Positions 58,501-64,000 of a stretch of 64,000 nt of DNA are shown piece after piece (positions within the stretch are counted from its first letter, which is position 1; the number at the start of each line of letters is the position of its first letter). Under the pieces are notes generated by a model, which ran no database searches, was not told the DNA's origin, and was given only the letters and a program-made list of their open reading frames with translations. Source of the stretch: Chiridota heheva (taxonomy: Eukaryota; Echinodermata; Holothuroidea; Apodida; Chiridotidae); NCBI GenBank assembly GCA_020152595.1, contig JAIGNY010004511.1, positions 124,001 to 188,000 of the forward strand, read 5' to 3'. The translations under genes and the position numbers were made by a program.

Positions 58501-61500
58501 CCAGTTCCACAACATTGCTTTTTTTTTTTAAGAATATGCTGAGGCCTAAATTTTTTCAATGTTTCTGTGCTTAATCTTTTGAGATAGAAGCCATGTAAAG
58601 AACATTTGTATGCATAGTGGGTGTTTATTTGAGGATTTATGTACATATTTTGCAGTAATTTCTATTAATTTTTCCAAAAGTTTTACTTTGACTTTTTTTG
58701 AGCCAAGATGAGATTACCTTGCACATATCGGTACATACAACTTGCGTATGACATCATATAATTTGCATATCGATATTTCGATAATATTGATATTTTTCTG
58801 GCGATATATCGATTTTGCATAATGCTCAATATCGCCCAAGCTTATCCCTCTACCCAAGAATAATGAATCATCACTCATACCCATGAACAATGATCATCAC
58901 TCATACCCAAGAACAATGAATCATCACTCATACTCAAGAACAATAATCATCACTCATACCCACGAACAATGAATCAAAACCCATACCCAAGAAATGAATC
59001 ATCGCTCATACCCAAAAACAATGAATCATCACTTATACCTCAGAACAATGAAACATTACTCATACCCAAGAACAATGAATCATCACTCATACCCAAGAAC
59101 AATGATCATAACTCATACACAAGAGCAATAATCATCACTCATACCCCAGAACAATGAAACATCACTCATACCCAAGAACAATGAATCATCACTCATACCC
59201 AAGAACAACGAATCATCACTCATACCCAAGAACAATGAATCATCACTTATACCCAAGAACAATGAATCATTACTCATACCCAAAAACAATAAATCATTAC
59301 TCATACCCAAAAACAATAAATCATCACTCAAACCCAAGAACAATGAATCATCATTCATACTCAAGAACAATGAATCATCACTCATACCCAAGAACAATGA
59401 ATCATCACTCATACCTAAGAACAATGAATCATTCCTCATACCCAAGAACAATGAATCATCACTTATACCCAAGAATAATGAATCATCACTTATACCCAAG
59501 AACAATGAATCATCATTCATACTCAAGAACAATAAATCGTCACTCAACCCAAGAACAATGGATCATCATTCATACTCAAGAACAATGAATCACCACTCAT
59601 ACCCAAGAACAATAAATCATGACTCATACCCAAGAATAATGAATCATCACTTATACCCAAGAACAATGAATCATCATTAATACTCAAGAACAATAAATCG
59701 TCACTCATACCCAAGAACAATGAACCATCACTCATACCCAAGAACGATAAATCATCATTCATACCCAAGAACAATGACTAACCAAGTAGATTATTCCAGG
59801 CATTACCAGGGCCATCACAGAAGAGACAACTGCATCGATATAAATAACCAATATTCGTTGAGTTTTATGGAAGTTAGTGTTATTCAATTATTCCACAAGA
59901 GTTATATTATTCAGAATGACTACATCATATTCAGATTTTTCTATCTTTATTGTAAGTATTGACAGGGAAAAGAATCCCAAACGATCCTAAAGTACGTCTG
60001 TACTAGCTAACAAATCTGTCAAACATATATGGGCGATTATCAAAAAGGTTTACTATAATCTTTTGGAAAAGTATATTCCCTGCAAGATTGTCAAACCTGG
60101 CATGAAACTTAAGACTCTGTGGTCGCGGTACCATTCAGTTCAGCAAGTTAAAGTCATGACCACACAAATCTTGGGTGGAGGTTAGAAAATCAGGTTTAAA
60201 TGCAGATCATTTTAAATATTTGAGTGAAAAGAAACAAGTTAGCATTTGTGTTTCAGAAGCTAAGGCAGATTATGAGAACAAACTTGTGCAACAGATTCCT
60301 AATGAACCAAGAAAGTTCTTCAATTTTTGCAGGCATTACATGCGATCTTCATCTACTGTGGATTCACTTGATTTTAATCGTGAAGTGGTTACTGACGGAT
60401 GACATGAGGAAAGCTAATATTTTGAATGACATCTTTACATCAGTGCTTACTCAAGAGCCGATTGACTTTACATCTCTTCCTGAGGTTAATTCTAAGTATG
60501 TATCTTCATTTTTGGATGACATTAAGTATCTCTACATATGATGTAAGGCAGAAATTATCTAAATTAAACAGGAATAAAGCTTGTGGACCATATCATGTAC
60601 TTGTTAATGTACTACATGAGATTCCTAATTTTGACATTCCATTATCCAATATATTCCAGTATTCTTTACATACCGGTTGTGTGCTTCAAGATTGGCGTGA
60701 TGTGATGGTAACATTACTTTTCTCACGAAGAAAGGGTCTACAATGAATCCAAATAATTATAGACCTGTTTCCATGACAAGCCAGAAAGTTAAGCTACTTG
60801 AGAGATTGGTGCTTGAAAGAAAACTACTCCAAGCACACAAACACTTGGCCAAGGCTTTTGTGAATTTTGAGGCCAGCTTATAAATAGTGCCAGAGCAGTA
60901 TCTTTTATACCAATTAACCTACACATACATTTAAGTAATACATGTTTCTTAGTCACCTGAAGGACGTAAATTACATTTGTTATACTCATCCATGAGATTT
61001 AGGCATTGTAAACATTTTTCATTAACGAGATCCATGTAAATCATTCACACAACATCAGCTCTGTATGCAACATGATGACATTCATGAAGAACACATAAAC
61101 AACATGCTCAAAACTAATCATGAATGTTATCCACACAAAACATATGTAATACTAACCCATGATCAGATCTGTGTATAACATGTAGACAGCCTTATTGTCC
61201 CATGGGTTTTCACTCTGTAGATCAATGGTGTGGAGTACATACTTCAAAAACACACTGGCTATGATGGTGAACAAGATAGCATACTGAAAGAAAAATTAAA
61301 GAAATGTTTAGTTTACTTCCATTAAGACAGTTTCATAAAGCGTTTGGTTTGGTTTGTTGATGTTTAATGGCACTGTGACAGTCAAATGTGCCAAGAGGGT
61401 GTTAGAAACTTAGGTGCAAGAGTTAGGACAGAGAAGGTTGGGAGAGGGGATAGGAAGGAGAGGGAGAGGGGATAGGAAGGAGAGGAAAAATAAAGGTGCA

Positions 61501-63394
61501 AAAAAAAAAGATCAACTAGAAAGGTAAATACTGTCATGGTTCACATGCTAATGCAAATTGACACCCATATCATATGACCTGGCTAATTATAAAAATAGCA
61601 TCTCACACTAAGTCCCACATGGCATCCCATGTCCCACATGGCATCCCAGCCCATGTTCTACATGACATCCCATCCGTTGTCCCACTTGGATCCCATCCCA
61701 TGTCACCATATAAGAGCAAAAGAAGGCTGGGTTGTGGAGAGCTTTTGTGTAGGAGAAAGGCCAAAGAAAACTTTGGGGGGATTGATAAGCCAGGTGGGCG
61801 TGGGAGGGATAGTGTGCCTGGCAATCTAGAAAATGTTGATGTTGGCTTTGGTGAAGTAAGAGTGCATCCAGGTCCCTAAAGGTGGAGGGGGTGCGTTTGT
61901 TGAAGTTGGTGAAGGAAGGAGAGCGAATGGAATGGAAGCAAGGGTCCGCGGATCGGTGAGGATATGAGGAGCGAAGAGGCCGGTCCTGGTGCACCTGTGG
62001 TCAAAGGGGAGTTCATTGGCCTCTACGTGGAGACTGGTAATGGGGGTGGTATGGGTGACGCCCAGGCAGAGCCTTGGGGCAGTGTTTTCAGTAACCTCGA
62101 GGTGCCTCAAGTAAAGTTTCTGGGTGTAGGTGTAGATAAAGCTACCGTAGTCCAGCTTGGACCTGAGAAGGGAGCAGTATAAGGTGAGCAGGGTGAGACG
62201 ATTGGCTCCCCAGTCAGGAGAGAAGCCTGAGGAGATTGAGGATTTTGTGACAGTTGGTTTTGAGGGTGTTGATGTGGGGAAGATAGGAGAGTTTAGAATC
62301 GAGAGTGATTCTGAGGAAGTGAGAACTGTCTTTGCTGGGGATAATGGAATCTTTAAGACGGAGGCTGGAGCAAAGAAAGAAGGAGTTGCTGTTGTTGAAG
62401 TGGATGAGAACAGTTTTGTCTTTTGAGAAGTTGAAGCCATTGGGAGTCGCTCCAGTAAGCTATGTTGTCCAGGCAGTTTTATGGAGGACGAGAAGATAGA
62501 AAAATAGTCCACATAGAGGGAGCAATTGATGTTGGGGGAAGGGCCTTGATAATTCTGTTGATTTTGAGGATGAATAGAGTGGGGTAGAGGATACTGCCCT
62601 GGGGGACATCCAGGTGTTGGGTGCACCTTTGGGAGTAGGTGTTACTGATGCGTACCCTAAAATGTAGAGTATGGAGAAAATTCTGGAAGGTGGAAAGGAG
62701 GCTACCGAGGACAGAGGGTGTAGGTCCTTGAGGATACCGTACCGCCAGGTGGTGTCAAAGGCCTTTTCAAGGTCGAAGAAGATGGAGATGGCGTGGTGAT
62801 TTTCAAAATTTAATCACCTCTTCCTTCAGCAGTAACAAAACCACACAGCAAATTTAATCAAAATCCAATCATCAGTTCTTGAGATATGTTCATGACAAAC
62901 AGACAAAAAAACAGAGACAAAAACATTACTTCTGTCCAACTTCGTTGGTGGAGGTAATTATTAAAAACTTGTCAGGTGTGAACTAAAAGTCAGTTAGGCA
63001 AAGATTCTATATGGTCTTAATTTTTGGTTTCCATAGATAAATAACATAACAAAATGTTTTCCATTGCAATCAGTCAAATCTTCAACTACAGTCTTTTTAA
63101 AACATTCAAAGAATGTTCAACTGAGAATTTGGCCATATTTGCAAAGTAATTACAATGACAATTAGAGGTGCCCATTAGCCTCAGAAGCCATCCTTTTGTA
63201 TTTATCCAAATTTGTAATGCAAAGTTTTATGAATCATTAGCATAATCTACTTCATGATCCAAAATGAAACTAGCTGAGAAATGTACTCACTTCAAAGCCA
63301 AAGACAATCTGAACTGTGGCTCCCTTTGTCAGAGTGCTGTGGTAGGCATAGTTAACCCACATTACATCCAGAAATCCCAGGAATGATAAAAGAC
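46417..63394 (-). CDS. SYVN1: SYVN1/HRD1 ER-associated degradation E3 ubiquitin ligase, ten 3' exons
   Basis: Ten exons give one continuous frame of about 494 residues: membrane segments 4-6 (near FLGFLDVMWVNYAY, AILFTIIASVFL, FIKVFLYTGFVAIM), the conserved SENPWDNKAVYMLYT loop, a RING-H2 with spacing C-x2-C-x12-C-x-H-x2-H-x2-C-x10-C-x2-C, a Gln/Pro/Met-rich linker, a helical domain (GLSDQELRDMEGNER...), an Asn/Ser-rich segment and a basic tail, IRRRRIQRL. HRD1 sits in the ER membrane with SEL1L and ubiquitinates misfolded proteins exported to the cytosol; the C-terminal helical domain is the region that binds FAM8A1/HERP in vertebrates. Human SYVN1 has 617 residues, so roughly the first 150, with the first membrane spans, are encoded beyond 64000. 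All junctions obey GT-AG. Confidence 0.95.
46971..47116. mobile_element. hAT-like MITE with 8-bp target duplication
   Basis: The 146-bp element has ends CAGTGGTGCAAC and GTTGCGCCATTG (inverted repeats) flanked by GTCCTACT (46963-46970) and GTCCAACT (47117-47124), a duplication with one mismatch. The 8-bp duplication plus CA-G ends fit the hAT superfamily. It is in the last SYVN1 intron and has no transposase. Confidence 0.75.
47369..47571 (-). CDS. SYVN1: SYVN1 Asn/Ser-rich exon
   Basis: Acceptor CCTTTTCAG, donor GCAG/GTATGC. It encodes VNNSSQNPSSQSRNNVDN, LGATITPPNSPVLSDG and QNPTLKKAKDSSAG. It is poorly conserved, disordered linker sequence, accepted because both junctions keep the frame and the neighbouring exons are certain. 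Confidence 0.85.
47572..48539 (-). other. SYVN1 intron, no feature
   Basis: AT-rich intron sequence. A 17-bp direct repeat, GTGCCCCAGAATCTA, occurs twice near 48040-48075. Confidence 0.5.
48540..48910 (-). repeat. phased T-tract tract (copy 5), complement orientation
   Basis: TTCAATTTTTGAAAAATATC-type units place T-runs about 21 bases apart near 48550-48610 (two helical turns), then more irregularly. On the minus strand it reads like the A-tract tracts elsewhere. The end (CCACCAGGTTTCCCTTCAAT) resembles parts of the 17.5-18.3 kb block. Confidence 0.65.
49133..49150. repeat. (TA)9 microsatellite
   Basis: Nine TA dinucleotides, just inside the intron after the helical-domain exon. Confidence 0.95.
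49171..49354 (-). CDS. SYVN1: SYVN1 exon with conserved C-terminal helical domain
   Basis: Acceptor ACTTTTCTGTAG, donor CATAG/GTAAGC. It encodes IPPPHPPANFSGLSDQELRD, MEGNERRNVEARVECLRN and IQILLDAAVTQMQQYYSIA. This corresponds to the human HAF-H domain, which contacts FAM8A1 and HERP. A (TA)9 microsatellite lies 20 bp downstream of the donor. Confidence 0.94.
49713..49865 (-). CDS. SYVN1: SYVN1 linker exon (Ser/Pro/Met-rich)
   Basis: Acceptor ATTTATAG, donor TTTG/GTAAGT. It encodes SSQEGSSSHPSTSNPSSAP, then NPFGFGMPPMAPFMMPPPF and PILPPF. It is low-complexity and disordered, like the vertebrate proline-rich region. In the phase used here it is open; in phase 0 it hits a stop. Confidence 0.88.
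49937..50033 (+). mobile_element. leader of a minisatellite-bearing element (copy A)
   Basis: About 100 bp beginning AACTAGAACGGTAAATACTG and ending AATGGCATCTCACACTAAG recur almost unchanged at 61514-61605. In both places a CCCACATGG minisatellite follows directly. A shared unique leader means the array moved with, or grew inside, a mobile element. Confidence 0.75.
50034..51240 (+). repeat. 24-bp C-rich minisatellite, roughly 45 diverged copies
   Basis: The unit reads CATCCCACCCCATGTCCC then ACATGG. Copies diverge strongly, with many variants such as CATATCTCCC, TGTGGCATTCC and whole-unit substitutions. The strand is C-rich and G-poor throughout. It lies in a SYVN1 intron and is followed by a duplicated tail. 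Confidence 0.93.
51260..51640 (+). repeat. duplicated tail of the minisatellite-bearing element
   Basis: TCCCTGATTGAGCATACTA ... ATTATGCCTGATATAG, CCCTTGGTGT (about 51278-51400) returns in diverged form at 51505-51632 (TCCCTGACTGAGCATACTA ... AATCATGCCTGATACAAC, TGTTGGTG), with a few more CCCACATGG units between them. Confidence 0.7.
51641..52081 (-). other. SYVN1 intron, no gene
   Basis: It contains a diverged repetition of GAAGAAACTTTAAC and TTTTCTGAGGAATTC words at 51660-51910. Nothing else was recognised. Confidence 0.45.
52082..52222 (-). CDS. SYVN1: SYVN1 proline-rich linker exon with tandem donor
   Basis: The exon encodes GMPPYPGFQFYMPPFQPGGG, then FPMPPGAGQQPPPSG, then SISRQRVLRHQ. 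Two donors four bases apart occur (CAG/GTAGGT at 52085 and GTAG/GTAGAT at 52081). Only the second keeps the frame into the next exon, although the first has the stronger consensus. The end given here uses the in-frame donor; with the first, the exon would end at 52086. Confidence 0.8.
   Translation of the reverse strand, partial: VCHHILDFNSTCLHSSPVEDSQCHLALVSNLHPLVPSAGRGCCGTR
52223..53152 (-). other. SYVN1 intron, no feature
   Basis: AT-rich intron; no repeat or exon recognised. Confidence 0.5.
53153..53415 (-). CDS. SYVN1: SYVN1 RING-H2 exon
   Basis: Acceptor CTCACCCACAG, donor CCTG/GTAAGC. It encodes YPDATEEELSSMDNLCIICR, then CNHIFHTSCLRSWF, then CPTCRMDVLR: a complete zinc-binding RING-H2 that recruits the ubiquitin-loaded E2. 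It is followed by a polyglutamine-rich linker (YQQQNQQQQQQPANN). All eight metal ligands are present. Confidence 0.97.
53416..54289 (-). other. SYVN1 intron, no feature
   Basis: AT-rich intron upstream of the RING exon; a C-rich patch occurs at 53572-53592. Confidence 0.5.
54290..54355 (-). CDS. SYVN1: SYVN1 short exon before the RING
   Basis: This 66-base exon (acceptor GATTTTTTCAG, donor CTT/GTGAGT) encodes AFKKAVNDIIMSRRAIRNMN and part of TL. It links the last membrane span to the RING and keeps the frame on both sides. Confidence 0.93.
54560..55112 (+). repeat. ~22-bp C-rich minisatellite related to the 24-bp array
   Basis: The unit reads CATCCCACCCTGTCCCACAT then GC. It is strongly diverged on the left and clearer after 54710. 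It shares CCCACATG and CATCCCACC words with the array at 50034 but lacks the leader sequence. It lies in a SYVN1 intron. Confidence 0.85.
55113..56618 (-). other. SYVN1 intron, no gene
   Basis: AT-rich. A short CTTCGTTGGCGAGGGTATAA segment near 55502 resembles the right end of the small repeat at 62811, but no full copy is present. Confidence 0.45.
56627..57191. mobile_element. hAT-like non-autonomous element, 565 bp
   Basis: The ends are CAGGGTTCAAAATTAAC on the left and GTTAATTTCGAGCGCTG on the right (imperfect inverted repeats). Flanks are TGTTGGAG (56619-56626) and GTTTGGAG (57192-57199), an 8-bp duplication with two mismatches. Both subterminal regions carry GGGCTAGC / GCTAGCCC-type words. 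No transposase frame. It lies about 130 bp from the SYVN1 membrane-segment-6 exon. Confidence 0.7.
57318..57417 (-). CDS. SYVN1: SYVN1 exon (membrane segment 6)
   Basis: Acceptor TTTTCTTTGCAG, donor ATGAG/GTAAGT. It encodes GFIKVFLYTGFVAIMIKIH then TFPLFAIRPMYLTMR, the last membrane span before the cytosolic RING. A 27-bp array begins only about 20 bp upstream of the acceptor. Confidence 0.94.
57437..57553 (+). repeat. 27-bp minisatellite, left part
   Basis: The unit reads CCCAAGAACAATGAATCATC then ACTCATA. Four to five copies precede the element at 57554; the array resumes at 58846. It begins about 20 bp from the acceptor of the SYVN1 exon at 57417. Confidence 0.95.
57554..58843. mobile_element. 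TIR element inserted in the 27-bp array
   Basis: Inverted ends AAGCTTGGGCGAGATATCGA and ATATCGCCCAAGCTT bound 1.29 kb of AT-rich DNA without coding capacity. Subterminal CGATAT-rich palindromic words occur on both sides. The minisatellite repeats in step on either side, with about 9-10 bp of the unit present on both flanks, as expected for a target duplication. Confidence 0.75.
58846..59776 (+). repeat. 27-bp minisatellite, right part, about 34 copies
   Basis: Same unit as at 57437. Several units lose the GAAT step (AATGATCATCACTC), and subtypes (ACTTATACC, ATTCATACT) recur in groups near 59340-59380, 59500-59560 and 59650-59700. As 27 is a multiple of three, 144-codon frames open on both strands; they are not genes. 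Confidence 0.96.
60005..60840 (+). mobile_element. CR1/Jockey-like LINE RT N-terminal remnant
   Basis: Plus-strand blocks include LWSRYHSVQQVK, ADYENKLVQQIPNEPRKFFN, DDMRKANILNDIFTSVL, LSKLNRNKACGPYHVLVNVL, LSNIFQYSLHTGCVLQDWRD, and NPNNYRPVSMTS then KLLERLV. This is the linker and fingers part of a LINE RT (the K-x-CGP-D and NYRPVS-x-TS blocks). Frame changes and stops break it, and it ends before the catalytic palm. It is antisense to SYVN1 within an intron. Confidence 0.85.
61157..61283 (-). CDS. SYVN1: SYVN1 exon (membrane segment 5 and conserved loop)
   Basis: Acceptor TTTTCTTTCAG, donor ATGG/GTTAGT. It encodes YAILFTIIASVFLKYVLH, IDLQSENPWDNKAVYMLY and TDLIM. The SENPWDNKAVYM stretch is nearly invariant in animal HRD1. 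Confidence 0.94.
61514..61605 (+). mobile_element. leader of the minisatellite-bearing element (copy B)
   Basis: AACTAGAAAGGTAAATACTG through CATCTCACACTAAG matches copy A at 49937 with a few changes and no large gaps. Confidence 0.75.
61606..61708 (+). repeat. 24-bp minisatellite, short copy (about four units)
   Basis: TCCCACATGGCATCCCATG units follow the leader exactly as at 50034 but stop after four or five repeats, where the sequence passes into the LINE remnant. Confidence 0.85.
61720..62800 (-). mobile_element. Jockey/I-like LINE RT C-terminal remnant
   Basis: Minus-strand blocks include FFDLEKAFDTTWRYGILKDL near 62800-62730, a VPQGS-type block near 62600, KTKLFSSTST, LTLLTLYCSLLRSKLDYGSF, LRHLEVTENTAPRLCLGVTH and LHVEANELPFDHR (to about 61950). 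The order is the RT palm-to-thumb of Jockey/I-type LINEs. The catalytic FADD box is not intact, and frame shifts occur. It lies in the same orientation as SYVN1, in an intron. Confidence 0.85.
62811..62960. mobile_element. small non-autonomous repeat with TAATYACCTC ends
   Basis: The left end TAATCACCTCTTCC and right end GGAGGTAATTA form short inverted repeats around a segment with TTCTTGAGATATGTTCATG and ACAAACAGACAAAAAAACAG. This build (…TTGAGAT… ACAGACAGAC… CTTCGTTGG-GGAGGTAA) is common in marine invertebrate genomes; the class is not certain. Confidence 0.5.
62961..63290 (-). other. SYVN1 intron, no feature
   Basis: AT-rich intron; nothing recognised. Confidence 0.5.
63291..63394 (-). 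CDS. SYVN1: SYVN1 exon (membrane segment 4 region)
   Basis: Acceptor CTCTTCACAG, donor GAA/GTGAGT. It encodes LLSFLGFLDVMWVNYAYHS then TLTKGATVQIVFGFE, matching HRD1 around human residue 145-180. It enters in phase with one base supplied by the upstream exon outside the window. Confidence 0.92.
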
Positions 63395-63514
63395 CTGTGA
63401 AGAGCAAGAAATCTCAAAGATACACACCTGAATTTTGTCAGAACACTATCTGGCGCACAAGCAGAAATACGAGATACAAATTTATTTTATTTGATTAAAA
63501 TATGATTTTTTTCT

Positions 63515-63738
63515 GTCTGCTCTATCCTGTACAATCATAACTTTTTATCCAATGTAATTATTTTAAGCCACAAAATCACAGGAACATTATATAATAAAAT
63601 ACATAAAGACTTAGAGAAATCTGAGGATGCGATGTCACTACTAATCTGATTTCAGTCATTTCTACACAAATGACAGAATAAGATTTTGGAATGCTTGCTT
63701 AACAATTTTGTTTCTTTCGAAGTCTTCTTCCATATAAG
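63515..63738 (+). repeat. dispersed repeat family F2, copy 2
   Basis: It matches 13120-13373 in order and orientation (TATCCAATG, TTTTAAGCCACAAAATC, ATACATAAAGACTTAGAG, CAGTCATTTCTACACAAATG, CAATTTTGTTTCTTTCGAAG). It lies in the SYVN1 intron at the window's right edge. Confidence 0.7.
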
Positions 63739-64000
63739 ATGGACTTGCTTGACCACTGTAACATTGCACGGTACTGGTGAAAATGAGCACCGTTAGTACC
63801 GACACAAATGGTACCGGTAATACCGAAGTACCGGTATTTTTACAGGTGACTACCCAAAAGTGGCAAATATGAAATATAACTTACAGAACCATGGAATTGT
63901 ACACCAAAAGAAATTCCCACATTACAAGGGGGCTTCCGTTTTAAACATTAAAACATAAATATACACCTGATCTCTAAGTTAATAAGATCAAACTAATCAC

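Noticed and set aside
61826-62626. 266-codon minus-strand gene
   Set aside because: It is the frame-shifted C-terminal half of a Jockey/I-like LINE RT. The N-terminal part of this frame is out of register with the recognisable RT blocks.

Overview
The window is eukaryotic, intron-rich and AT-rich, and fits the nuclear genome of a marine invertebrate, probably a deuterostome such as an echinoderm or hemichordate. That placement is an inference from animal-type multi-exon genes, a mixed LINE/Ty3-gypsy/hAT/piggyBac repeat content and very abundant minisatellites. No ribosomal RNA, CRISPR, plasmid or prokaryotic feature was seen.

Two host genes can be read. On the plus strand, two exons of a PLAC8/cornifelin-family cysteine-rich protein (17047-17186 and 24408-24509) give the C-terminal part, with stop; the first coding exon was not found. 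The 7.2 kb intron between them carries two minisatellites. On the minus strand, ten exons from 63394 down to 46417 encode roughly the last 494 residues of SYVN1/HRD1, the RING-type E3 ligase of ER-associated degradation. It has three visible membrane segments, a complete RING-H2, a proline/glutamine-rich linker, the conserved C-terminal helical domain and a basic C-terminus with stop. The N-terminal exons lie beyond base 64000.

Layout: 1-4030, a broken minus-strand Ty3/gypsy element. 4.3-17 kb, intergenic DNA with a 23-bp array, LINE remnants (5.7 and 13.5 kb), a 64-bp satellite (9.0-11.5 kb) and a pair of piggyBac-like MITEs. 17-24.5 kb, the PLAC8-like gene with 24-bp and 48-bp arrays in its intron. 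25-46 kb, a gene-free repeat landscape: a 19-bp array, a palindromic hairpin array, a LINE fragment whose coding sequence has been blown up into a 3 kb 34-bp array, a ~300-bp direct-repeat block, and 36-, 24/27- and 31-bp arrays. 46.4-64 kb, SYVN1, with introns holding a hAT-like MITE, a larger hAT-like element, further minisatellites (24, 22 and 27 bp), two LINE fragments and a TIR element that landed inside one of the arrays.

The dominant theme is tandem repetition. At least fourteen separate arrays cover roughly a quarter of the window. Nearly all long open frames are by-products of arrays whose unit has no stop codon or is a multiple of three bases. The observations most worth following are: a satellite grown out of LINE codons; dispersed tracts in which A-runs recur every 10-11 bases (predicted curved DNA); a palindromic array that flips orientation, with a diverged single unit 2 kb away; two arrays sharing one mobile leader sequence; and a filled/empty insertion-site pair within the same window.
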